From contig URWS01000021.1 of assembly GCA_900551605.1 (NCBI GenBank), positions 1 through 10,819 of the forward strand: a DNA stretch of 10,819 nucleotides, given 5' to 3'. The notes under the pieces were generated by a model, which ran no database searches, was not told the origin of the DNA, and worked only from the letters and a program-made list of their open reading frames with translations. The position numbers were made by a program, and so were the translations under genes. Below are positions 1 through 5,779 of this stretch, in pieces (positions within the stretch are counted from its first letter, which is position 1; the number at the start of each line of letters is the position of its first letter). Source of the stretch: an uncultured Collinsella sp. (lineage in GTDB: Bacteria; Actinomycetota; Coriobacteriia; Coriobacteriales; Coriobacteriaceae).

Positions 1-25
1 AATCCAAGGGTTATACCCTAAGAGC

Positions 26-55
26 AAACCACCCCTTTTAGGGGTGGTTTTGATT
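26..55 (+). terminator. Rho-independent terminator of an upstream gene
   Basis: A perfect 10-bp stem (AAACCACCCC at 26-35, GGGGTGGTTT at 41-50) closes a five-base TTTTA loop and runs into T-rich sequence. It most likely ends a gene left of the window. Because the stem is flanked by A's on one side and T's on the other, it could work in both directions. A smaller perfect hairpin (AGGGT/ACCCT, 7-19) lies just before it. No coding sequence is visible in 1-25. Confidence 0.75.
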
Positions 56-59
56 CCCC

Positions 60-218
60 TTGTATGTTCAGTTTGTTTACATACCGTTTAGGCTGATTTC
101 TCTACCGTTTACGGGTATTTCGCGTTACACTTCTAAACAAAAGAGTAAAACACTTAGTAAACAAAACAAAACGAAACACGCGTCTGTTTACTGAACATGC
201 AACTAGGGGAGGACGTAC
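60..218 (+). promoter_or_regulatory. AT-rich leader with repeated YGTTTAR motifs before the sugar operon
   Basis: This gene-free stretch is far more AT-rich than the operon it precedes. It holds TGTTTAC (74-80), CGTTTAG (85-91), CGTTTAC (106-112), the inverted copy GTAAACA (157-163) and TGTTTAC (185-191). The first three start 11 and 21 bases apart, close to whole helical turns. AGTAAACA (156-163) and TGTTTACT (185-192) form a perfect inverted pair, and GTTCAGT (66-72) pairs with ACTGAAC (190-196). This is what an operator region for a repressor or activator looks like. A possible promoter is TTTACG (108-113) with TCTAAA (132-137) at 18-base spacing, but it is weak. The regulator is not in the window. 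Confidence 0.5.
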
Positions 219-1619
219 ATGGATAAGATCAAGCTCGGTTTTGTGCCCACGCGCCGCAGCATCTTTAGCGCACCGGACGCGCTTAAGTATCGCGGCCTGA
301 CGGCTGATCGCCTGCGCGAGATCGGTGTCGACATCGTGGACATCGACGACATTAACGACGAGGGCCTGCTGTTTGACGACAGCCATATCGAGCCTATCGT
401 CAAGAAGTTCCGCGCCGAGGGCGTCGACGGCATCATGCTGTGCCACGCCAACTTTGGCACCGAGTACGTTTGCGCCCGCCTTGCCCGCGAGCTCGGTCTG
501 CCTGTGCTGCTGTGGGGCCCGCGCGACGAGCGCCCCGAGCCCGACGGCACCCGCCTGCGCGATAGCCAGTGCGGCCTGTTCGCCACTGGCAAGGTTCTGC
601 GCCGCTTCCAGGTTCCCTTTACCTATATGACCAACTGCCGCCTGACCGATCCCGAGTTCGAGCGCGGCGTCTGGGACTTTTTGGCCGTGTGCAACGTGGT
701 CAAGACCTTCAAGCACACGCGCATCCTGCAGATGGCGACCCGTCCGTTCGACTTCTGGTCCACCATGTGCAACGAGGGCGAGCTGCTTGAGAAGTTCAAT
801 ATTCAGCTTTCGCCCATCCCCATGACCGAACTTGTTCAGGCTGTGCGCGACGCTCAGGCCGACGAGCAGGCCATGGCCGCCATGCTCGACCACATTCGCA
901 ACAGCTTTGAGATCTGCATACCCGAGGACAAGGTCCCCGCGGTCGCAGGGCTCGCCATCGCTATGAAGCGCCTGGTCGAGAAGTACGGCTGCAACGCCGG
1001 CGCCATCCAGTGCTGGAACGCCCTGCAGGACGAGCTGGGCATTATGCCCTGCGCCGCCAACGCCATCCTCAACGAGATGGGCATTCCCGTCGTATGCGAG
1101 ACCGATATCCACGGCGCCATCACGGCGCTGATGGTCGAGGCCGCCGACCTGGGCCGTCACCGCGGCATGTTCGCCGACTGGACCGTGCGCCATCCCGATA
1201 ACGAGAACGGCGAGCTGCTGCAGCACTGCGGCCCCTGGCCCTGCAGCTGCGCGGCCGTCAAGCCCAAGCTCACCTACCCGCTGGCTTTCGACCACCCCGG
1301 CGCGCTGACGGCCGAGGCCAAGCACGGGGATCTCACCCTTGCCCGCTTTGACGGCGACAACGGCGAGTATTCGCTGCTGCTGGGCAACGCCCGCGGCATC
1401 GACGGCCCGGCCGGCATGGGCACCTATCTGTGGGTCGAGGTCGACAACCTCAAGCGCCTCGAGGCCAAGATCGTCGAGGGCCCCTACATCCATCACTGCG
1501 TCGCTATTCACGCCAACGTGGTGCCGGTGCTCTACGAGGCCTGCAAGTACATTGGCATCCAGCCCGACCTGTACGACCCCATTGAAGAAGACGTCAAAGC
1601 CTACCTGCGAGGAGAGTAG
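219..1619 (+). CDS. L-fucose/L-arabinose isomerase-fold sugar isomerase
   Basis: This 466-residue protein belongs by sequence to the FucI/AraA-type isomerase superfamily, metal-dependent cytosolic enzymes that interconvert aldoses and ketoses. The N-terminal half (about 1-170) is alpha/beta with a GLPVLLWGPRDE segment (92-103). The C-terminal half carries the likely metal site: CETDIHGA (293-300), which resembles the CE.D..G motif of FucI, and a His cluster HHCVAIH (425-431), where FucI has its late histidine ligand. At 466 residues it is shorter than FucI (about 590). The ATG at 219 has a strong GGGGAGGA site at 206-213. The next gene starts two bases after the stop, with its ribosome site inside this gene's end. 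The split transketolase and kinase downstream point to a pentose or branched pentose, not to fucose, since no aldolase is present. D-apiose is the best guess and D-arabinose an alternative. The fold assignment is firm; the substrate is inferred. Confidence 0.8.
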   Translation: MDKIKLGFVPTRRSIFSAPDALKYRGLTADRLREIGVDIVDIDDINDEGLLFDDSHIEPIVKKFRAEGVDGIMLCHANFGTEYVCARLARELGLPVLLWGPRDERPEPDGTRLRDSQCGLFATGKVLRRFQVPFTYMTNCRLTDPEFERGVWDFLAVCNVVKTFKHTRILQMATRPFDFWSTMCNEGELLEKFNIQLSPIPMTELVQAVRDAQADEQAMAAMLDHIRNSFEICIPEDKVPAVAGLAIAMKRLVEKYGCNAGAIQCWNALQDELGIMPCAANAILNEMGIPVVCETDIHGAITALMVEAADLGRHRGMFADWTVRHPDNENGELLQHCGPWPCSCAAVKPKLTYPLAFDHPGALTAEAKHGDLTLARFDGDNGEYSLLLGNARGIDGPAGMGTYLWVEVDNLKRLEAKIVEGPYIHHCVAIHANVVPVLYEACKYIGIQPDLYDPIEEDVKAYLRGE

Positions 1620-1621
1620 AA

Positions 1622-2458
1622 ATGGCAACTATCGAAGAGCTTGAGTCCCTGCGTTGGGACCTTCGCCGCGATTGCGTCGATATCATCATGGCTGGCGCCG
1701 GCGGCCATATTGGCGGCGACATGTCGGTGGTCGACGCCCTCATGACCCTCTATGCTAACCACCTTAACATTTCGCCCGAGACCGTCGACGATCCCAACCG
1801 CGACCGCTTCGTGCTCTCCAAGGGCCACGCCATGGAGGCCTACTACGCGGTGCTGTGCCACGAGGGCTATCTGGACCTCGATGACGTCAAGGCCCGCTTC
1901 TCCAAGTTCGGCAGCCCCTACATCGGCCACCCCAACAACAAGCTCAAGGGCATCGAGATGAACTCCGGTTCGCTGGGCCATGGCCTGCCCGTGGCCGTCG
2001 GCATGGCGCTTGCCGGCAAGATGGACGGCCGCGACTACCGCGTCTACACCATCATGGGCGACGGCGAGCTTGCCGAGGGCTCGGTCTGGGAAGGCGCCAT
2101 GAGCGGCGGCAACTACCAGCTCGATAACCTGTGCGCGCTCGTGGACCGTAACCGCCTGCAGATCAGCGGCAGCACCGAGGACGTCATGAAGCAGGATTCG
2201 CAGGAGGAGCGCTGGGCTGCCTTCGGCTGGAACGTGCTCTCCATTCCGGGCAACGACGTTCGGGCCATCGACGCCGCGCTGACGCTTGCGGCCGAGACCT
2301 GCGGAAAGCCCACGGTCATCATCCTCAACACGGTGAAGGGCTATGGCTCGCCCGTCATGGAGGATAAGGCCGCCTGGCATCATCACCTGCCCAACGATGA
2401 GGAATATGCCCAGATCATCGCCGATTTCGCTGCCCATAAGGAGGCCATCAATGGCTAA
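1622..2458 (+). CDS. Transketolase, N-terminal (thiamine diphosphate-binding) subunit
   Basis: This 278-residue protein is the N-terminal half of a two-subunit transketolase, a thiamine diphosphate- and Mg-dependent enzyme that moves two-carbon ketol units between sugar phosphates. Visible signatures are the His of GGHIGG (29), SKGHA (66-70, His69), the MNSGSLGHG block (113-121), and the GDGE...N thiamine diphosphate/metal motif (GDG at 146-148, Asn at about 177). About 270-280 residues is usual for split N subunits. AGGAG lies at 1610-1614 inside the end of the isomerase gene. The stop overlaps the start of the next gene by eight bases (ATGGCTAA), so the two halves are probably translationally coupled and made in equal amounts. 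Lying between an isomerase and a sugar kinase, it looks pathway-specific rather than the housekeeping enzyme. It could be subunit A of an apulose-4-phosphate transketolase, but a general pentose-phosphate transketolase cannot be excluded. Confidence 0.93.
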   Translation: MATIEELESLRWDLRRDCVDIIMAGAGGHIGGDMSVVDALMTLYANHLNISPETVDDPNRDRFVLSKGHAMEAYYAVLCHEGYLDLDDVKARFSKFGSPYIGHPNNKLKGIEMNSGSLGHGLPVAVGMALAGKMDGRDYRVYTIMGDGELAEGSVWEGAMSGGNYQLDNLCALVDRNRLQISGSTEDVMKQDSQEERWAAFGWNVLSIPGNDVRAIDAALTLAAETCGKPTVIILNTVKGYGSPVMEDKAAWHHHLPNDEEYAQIIADFAAHKEAING

Positions 2459-3392
2459 CAAGATCGCCAACCGCAAGGTTATCTGCGACACGCTGCTCGA
2501 GGCCGCCGAGACCGATAAGGACATCGTCGTCCTGTGCTCCGACTCCCGCGGCTCCGCATCGCTCACGCCGTTCTTCGATCTGTATCCCCAGCAGTCCGTC
2601 GAGGTCGGCATCGCCGAGCAGGACCTGGTGAGTATCGCCGCCGGCATGGCTTCGTGCGGCAAGAAGGCCTGGGCCGCCTCGCCGGCGTCCTTTGTGACCA
2701 CGCGCTCGTATGAGCAGTGCAAGGTCGACGTCTCGTACTCCAACACCAACGTCAAGCTCATCGGCATTTCGGGCGGCGTGTCCTACGGCGCTCTGGGCAT
2801 GAGCCATCACTCCGCGCAGGATATCGCTGCCATGAGCGCGATTCCCAACATGCGCGTGTATCTGCCGAGCGATCGTTTTCAGACTGCTGAGCTCGTGCGC
2901 GCCCTGGTTGCCGACAACAAGCCGGCCTATATCCGCGTGGGCCGCAACCCGGTCGAGGACGTGTATACCCAGGACGAGTGCCCGTTCCAGATGGACCGCG
3001 CCACCTGGGTGCGTCGCGGCACCGATGTGACGATTGTCGCCACCGGCGAGATGGTCCGCCATGCCGTGGACGCCGCCGATCTGCTGGCCGAGCAGGGCAT
3101 CTCTGCCACCGTGCTCGACATGTACTGCGTCAAGCCGCTCGATGCCGATGCCGTGATCGAGGCCGCCGGTGCCACGCGCGCCGTCGTGACCGTCGAGGAG
3201 CACAGCCCCTTTGGAGGCTTGGGCTCCATGGTCGCGCAGGTCGTGGGCGAGCATTGCCCGCGTCCGGTCAAGTGCCTGAGTCTGCCCGACGCGCCGGTCA
3301 TCACCGGCACGAGCCCCGAGGTCTTTGCGCACTACGGCCTCACCGGCGAAGGCATTGCCAAGACCGTTGCCGAGTTCCTTCCCGCAGAGTAA
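2451..3392 (+). CDS. Transketolase, C-terminal (pyrimidine-binding) subunit
   Basis: This 313-residue protein is the partner half of the split transketolase: a pyrimidine-binding domain (about 1-165) and a C-terminal transketolase domain (about 185-313). EVGIAEQDL (51-59) contains the Glu (56) that activates thiamine diphosphate, and SYGALGMSHHSAQDIA (111-126) is the next typical block. The start at 2451 is chosen because AAGGAGG lies at 2438-2444 and because upstream in-frame residues do not resemble the family. It overlaps the N subunit by eight bases, so the active site should form at the interface of two co-made chains. A 35-bp perfect palindrome follows the stop before the kinase gene. 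The family is clear; as with its partner, the acceptor and donor sugars are not settled by sequence. Confidence 0.93.
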   Translation: MANKIANRKVICDTLLEAAETDKDIVVLCSDSRGSASLTPFFDLYPQQSVEVGIAEQDLVSIAAGMASCGKKAWAASPASFVTTRSYEQCKVDVSYSNTNVKLIGISGGVSYGALGMSHHSAQDIAAMSAIPNMRVYLPSDRFQTAELVRALVADNKPAYIRVGRNPVEDVYTQDECPFQMDRATWVRRGTDVTIVATGEMVRHAVDAADLLAEQGISATVLDMYCVKPLDADAVIEAAGATRAVVTVEEHSPFGGLGSMVAQVVGEHCPRPVKCLSLPDAPVITGTSPEVFAHYGLTGEGIAKTVAEFLPAE

Positions 3393-3395
3393 TTG

Positions 3396-3430
3396 GAATG
3401 TGACAAAGGGACCGTCCCTTTGTCACATTC
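3396..3430. repeat. Perfect 17-bp-arm palindrome between transketolase and kinase
   Basis: Bases 3396-3412 are the exact reverse complement of 3414-3430, with a single C between them (core GGGACCGTCCC, outer TGTGACAAA/TTTGTCACA). No T-run follows on either strand, so it is not a standard terminator. It sits four bases after the transketolase stop and about seven before the kinase ribosome site. It resembles the REP-like TGACAAAGGGAC hairpins I recall as dispersed in coriobacterial genomes. In the mRNA it could protect or separate the two halves of the operon. Confidence 0.85.
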
Positions 3431-3448
3431 ATTTTGAAAGGGGTGGCC

Positions 3449-4939
3449 ATGGGCCGCTACATCATCGGAATCGACCAATCCACGCAGGGCACGAAGGCGC
3501 TGCTGGTGGACGAGGGCGGCCATCTGATTCATCGTGCCGACCGCTCGCATCGCCAGATTGTCAATGATGCCGGCTGGGTGAGCCATGATCCGGTCGAGAT
3601 CGCCGCCAACGTGTTGGCCGTGGCGCGTGCCGTGGTGGAGGAGACCGGGGTCAATCCGGCCGACATTGCCGGTATTGGCATCTCCAACCAGCGCGAGACC
3701 ACCGTTGCCTGGAACCGCACGACGGGCGAACCGCTGTGCGACGCCGTGGTGTGGCAGTGTGCCCGCGCCCGCGAGCTGTGTGACGAGCTTGCGGCGCGCG
3801 AAGGCGTGGCAGAGCTGGTGCGTGACACAACGGGTCTGGTGCTCTCGCCCTACTATCCGGCGGGCAAGATGGCTTGGATCCTCGCGAACGTTCCGGCGGC
3901 TGCCGAGGCCGCGGCGTCGGGTGAGCTGTGTCTGGGCACCATCGATGCCTGGGTGGTCTGGACGCTCACGGGCGGCGCGGAGTTTCGCTGTGACTGGTCC
4001 AATGCCAGCCGCACGCAGCTCTTCGACCTGCGCCGTGGCTGCTGGAGCGAGCCGGTGTGCGAGGCCTTTGGCATCGATCCGGCCTGCCTACCGCAGGTGA
4101 CCGATTCCGACGGTCTGTTTGGCACAACGGACCTGGATGGCTTTTTGCCCGCGCCCGTGCCGGTGCACGGCGTGCTGGGCGACAGCCATGCGGCCCTGTT
4201 TGCGCAGGGTTGCCATAGCCGCGGCATGGCCAAAGCGACCTATGGCACCGGTAGCTCGGTCATGATGAACGTCGGCAACGAGTTTGTCGCCAGCTCGCAC
4301 GGGCTTTCGAGCTCGCTTGCGTGGCGTATGGATGGCGTGACCGAGTATGTACTCGAGGGCAACGTGAGCTACGCCGGCGCCGTCAAGACCTGGCTGCGCG
4401 ACGACCTGGAGCTCATCAACAACCCCGAGGAGGTCACCGACCTGTGCTACGCCGCCAACCCGGCGAGCCATGTCTACTTTGTGCCGGCGTTTACCGGCCT
4501 GGGTGCGCCGCACTGGGCAAGTGATGCCGAGGGATGCGTTTTTGGCATGACACGCACCACGGGCCGCGCGGAGTTCGTAAAGGCTGCCGACGAGTCGATC
4601 GCCTATCAGATCTTTGACGTCATTGATGCGATGGTCGAGGATTCGGGCGCGGCGCTTGCCGAGCTTCGTGTTGACGGCGGCCCCACGCGCGATGCGTACC
4701 TGATGCAGTTTGAGAGCGATTTGGTCGGCTCGCCCATCCGCATTGCGAGCAACGACGAGATGAGCGGTCTGGGCGCGGCTTGGGCCTGTGGTATCGCGCT
4801 GGGCATGTATACGCGCGATGTCGTCGACGTCTACGGCGCCCGTGGCATCGTGGAGCCTGCCATGCCCGCTGACGAGCGAGCCAAAAAGATCGCCGGCTGG
4901 CGCCATGCAGTGGCCGCGACTATCTCGTACACCGCCTAG
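3449..4939 (+). CDS. FGGY-family carbohydrate kinase, glycerol kinase-like
   Basis: This 496-residue protein is a full-length FGGY kinase, which phosphorylates a sugar or polyol with ATP in the cytosol. Seen in order: the first phosphate loop GIDQSTQGTK (7-16), SNQRETTVAW (79-88, with Arg82-Glu83 matching the substrate-binding Arg83-Glu84 of E. coli GlpK), SPYYPAGK (133-140, the GlpK Tyr135 region), GDSHAALFAQG (244-254, probable catalytic base Asp245), YGTGSS (265-270), and PAFTGLGAPHW (346-356). GlpK has GDQQ where this has GDSH, so the substrate is probably not plain glycerol. I chose the ATG at 3449 because AAAGGGG lies at 3437-3443; a TTG at 3434 is in frame but poorly placed. Downstream of an isomerase and a transketolase it should act on the isomerase's ketose product. 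Apulose kinase and ribulose/xylulose kinase are the leading options. The family is certain; the substrate is not. Confidence 0.88.
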   Translation: MGRYIIGIDQSTQGTKALLVDEGGHLIHRADRSHRQIVNDAGWVSHDPVEIAANVLAVARAVVEETGVNPADIAGIGISNQRETTVAWNRTTGEPLCDAVVWQCARARELCDELAAREGVAELVRDTTGLVLSPYYPAGKMAWILANVPAAAEAAASGELCLGTIDAWVVWTLTGGAEFRCDWSNASRTQLFDLRRGCWSEPVCEAFGIDPACLPQVTDSDGLFGTTDLDGFLPAPVPVHGVLGDSHAALFAQGCHSRGMAKATYGTGSSVMMNVGNEFVASSHGLSSSLAWRMDGVTEYVLEGNVSYAGAVKTWLRDDLELINNPEEVTDLCYAANPASHVYFVPAFTGLGAPHWASDAEGCVFGMTRTTGRAEFVKAADESIAYQIFDVIDAMVEDSGAALAELRVDGGPTRDAYLMQFESDLVGSPIRIASNDEMSGLGAAWACGIALGMYTRDVVDVYGARGIVEPAMPADERAKKIAGWRHAVAATISYTA

Positions 4940-4950
4940 CATGATTTTTC

Positions 4951-4987
4951 TGGGACGGGGATCAAATAATCATCGGTCCTCGTCCCA
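4951..4987. repeat. GGGACGGGG inverted repeat downstream of the kinase gene
   Basis: TGGGACGGGG (4951-4960) can pair with CCTCGTCCCA (4978-4987) as a 10-bp stem with one G-U pair and a 17-base loop. Its right arm is also the left arm of the terminator that follows, so the two hairpins exclude each other. It belongs with the other GGGAC/GTCCC hairpins in this window. Confidence 0.6.
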
Positions 4988-5014
4988 GGTGGCTAATTTG
5001 GGACGGGCTTTTTT
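4979..5014 (+). terminator. Rho-independent terminator of the sugar operon
   Basis: The bases from C4979 to A4987 pair with T4999 to G5007 in a 9-bp GC-rich stem (one G-U pair) with an 11-base loop. A single C and six T's (5009-5014) follow. It lies about 40 bases after the kinase stop, so it should end the isomerase-transketolase-kinase transcript and insulate luxS. Confidence 0.75.
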
Positions 5015-5070
5015 GACTGGTATGATTGGTGTGACCATTCGAACCAGCTAAAAGAGCCCCGTCCCAAATT
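4995..5070. repeat. 76-bp imperfect inverted repeat upstream of luxS
   Basis: The two ends, AATTTGGGACGGG and (as reverse complement) the same 13 bases plus one G, match perfectly. By my manual alignment the arms pair at about 30 of 37 positions right to a three-base GTG centre near 5031-5033. This is a long, nearly closed hairpin, the shape of a small non-coding mobile repeat or REP-like element. It ends 20 bases before the luxS start, so it would lie in the luxS leader if the luxS promoter is inside or upstream of it. No coding capacity is seen. Confidence 0.65.
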
Positions 5071-5090
5071 GACTATCGAGAGGATCTGCC

Positions 5091-5579
5091 ATGGAGCGCA
5101 TTGCGAGCTTTTCTGTCGATCATCTGCTGCTTGAGCCCGGCGTATACGTGAGTCGCATCGACCGCGATCCGGCGACCGGCGCTGCCGTCACCACCTTTGA
5201 CCTGCGTCTGACCACGCCCAATAAAGAGCCGGTCATGAACACGGCTGAGTGCCACACCATCGAGCACCTGGGTGCGACCTTCCTTCGCAATCATGCCGAG
5301 TGGTCGAGCCGTATCGTTTACTTTGGCCCCATGGGCTGCCGCACGGGCTTTTACCTGGTCGTGTTTGGCGAGGTGACGAGCGAGGAGATCCTGCCGCTCG
5401 TGCGCGAGCTCTTTGAGTTCGTCGCCGACTTTGAGGGCGATGTCCCCGGTGCCGCTCCCGAGGAGTGCGGCAACTACCTGGACCAGAACCTTCCCATGGC
5501 AAACTGGCTCGCGCGCCGCTACCTCGACCGCGACCTGGCCGATATCGACGAGAAGCACCTGCACTACCAGCAGGCGTAA
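5091..5579 (+). CDS. luxS: S-ribosylhomocysteine lyase LuxS
   Basis: LuxS cleaves S-ribosylhomocysteine to homocysteine and 4,5-dihydroxy-2,3-pentanedione, the precursor of autoinducer-2, in the activated methyl cycle. The 162-residue product is full length (family about 155-165). Its metal site is intact: His55 and His59 in HTIEH and Cys126 in EECGNY. The catalytic Glu58 and Cys83 (in GCRTGFYL), His11, and the RLTTPN substrate loop (39-44) are also present. GAGAGGA (5078-5084) gives a good ribosome site for the ATG at 5091. It appears monocistronic, with a terminator and repeat before it and an AT-rich regulatory stretch after it. I see no SAM- or SAH-type riboswitch in the short upstream region, but a complete aptamer search by eye is unreliable. 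The assignment is close to certain. Confidence 0.98.
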   Translation: MERIASFSVDHLLLEPGVYVSRIDRDPATGAAVTTFDLRLTTPNKEPVMNTAECHTIEHLGATFLRNHAEWSSRIVYFGPMGCRTGFYLVVFGEVTSEEILPLVRELFEFVADFEGDVPGAAPEECGNYLDQNLPMANWLARRYLDRDLADIDEKHLHYQQA

Positions 5580-5620
5580 GGATTGCCTTCTGCTTCTAAA
5601 CCGTTCACATGGAGATATCG

Positions 5621-5678
5621 ACCGTTTAACTGTTTAGTAATGTTTACACGAGGTCATTTACGGTGTTTCGCTTAAACT
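5621..5678 (+). promoter_or_regulatory. YGTTTAR motif cluster and putative promoter/operator before the antiterminator gene
   Basis: CGTTTAA (5623-5629), TGTTTAG (5631-5637), TGTTTAC (5641-5647) and CATTTAC (5655-5661) follow one another at 8, 10 and 14 bases. The last runs into TTTACGGTGTTTCGCTTAAACT (5657-5678 in full), which closely resembles the block at 108-131 in the leader of the first operon. The transcription start should lie here or just downstream, because the RAT-like and terminator elements follow at once. TAAACT (5673-5678) is a possible -10, but no good -35 is seen at 17 bases. Confidence 0.45.
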
Positions 5679-5708
5679 GGCAAACAGAGTGATATTCAGG
5701 CAAGGCTC
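5679..5708 (+). promoter_or_regulatory. RAT-like RNA antiterminator element
   Basis: The stretch ends in CAGGCAAGGCTC, like the CAGGCAAGACC end of the ribonucleic antiterminator bound by LicT/SacY proteins, with TGATAT before it (compare TGATAAAG in sacB). It overlaps the 5' arm of the terminator beginning at 5701, so forming it would break the terminator, which is the known LicT/BglG mechanism. The 5' half does not show the usual GGATTGTTACTG and its lower stem is not clean, so the exact borders are uncertain. Confidence 0.45.
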
Positions 5709-5769
5709 CTGAAGCAGCATCTGTCGACATTGATTGTCGGATTCTGCTTCGGGAGCCTTGTTTTGTTTA
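5701..5769 (+). terminator. Conditional leader terminator of the antiterminator-PTS operon
   Basis: CAAGGCTCCTGAAGCAG (5701-5717) pairs with CTGCTTCGGGAGCCTTG (5744-5760) in a 17-bp stem with one G-U pair, followed by TTTTGTTT. A small inner stem (CGACA 5725-5729, TGTCG 5735-5739) fills the loop. It is a strong terminator placed only 11-20 bases before the antiterminator start codon and after no gene that needs it. That makes it a regulated leader terminator. Confidence 0.88.
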
Positions 5770-5779
5770 AGGGGGACAC

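Noticed and set aside
219..1619. True L-fucose isomerase of a fucose pathway
   Set aside because: The protein is about 120 residues shorter than FucI, and no fuculose-phosphate aldolase or lactaldehyde gene accompanies it, so I kept only the superfamily call.
102..1628. A 508-codon open frame on the minus strand across the isomerase gene
   Set aside because: It is the antisense shadow of a GC-rich gene, has no family features, and the + strand frame has clear isomerase motifs and a strong ribosome site.
1601..3332. Long minus-strand open frames across both transketolase genes
   Set aside because: They are antisense frames of strongly biased codons. The + strand proteins carry thiamine diphosphate motifs and overlap as known split transketolases do.
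4088..4942. A 284-codon minus-strand open frame in the kinase gene
   Set aside because: It is an antisense shadow; FGGY motifs run throughout the + strand.
5040..5090. Possible SAM or SAH riboswitch before luxS
   Set aside because: The space is filled by the inverted repeat arm, and no riboswitch core is recognisable.
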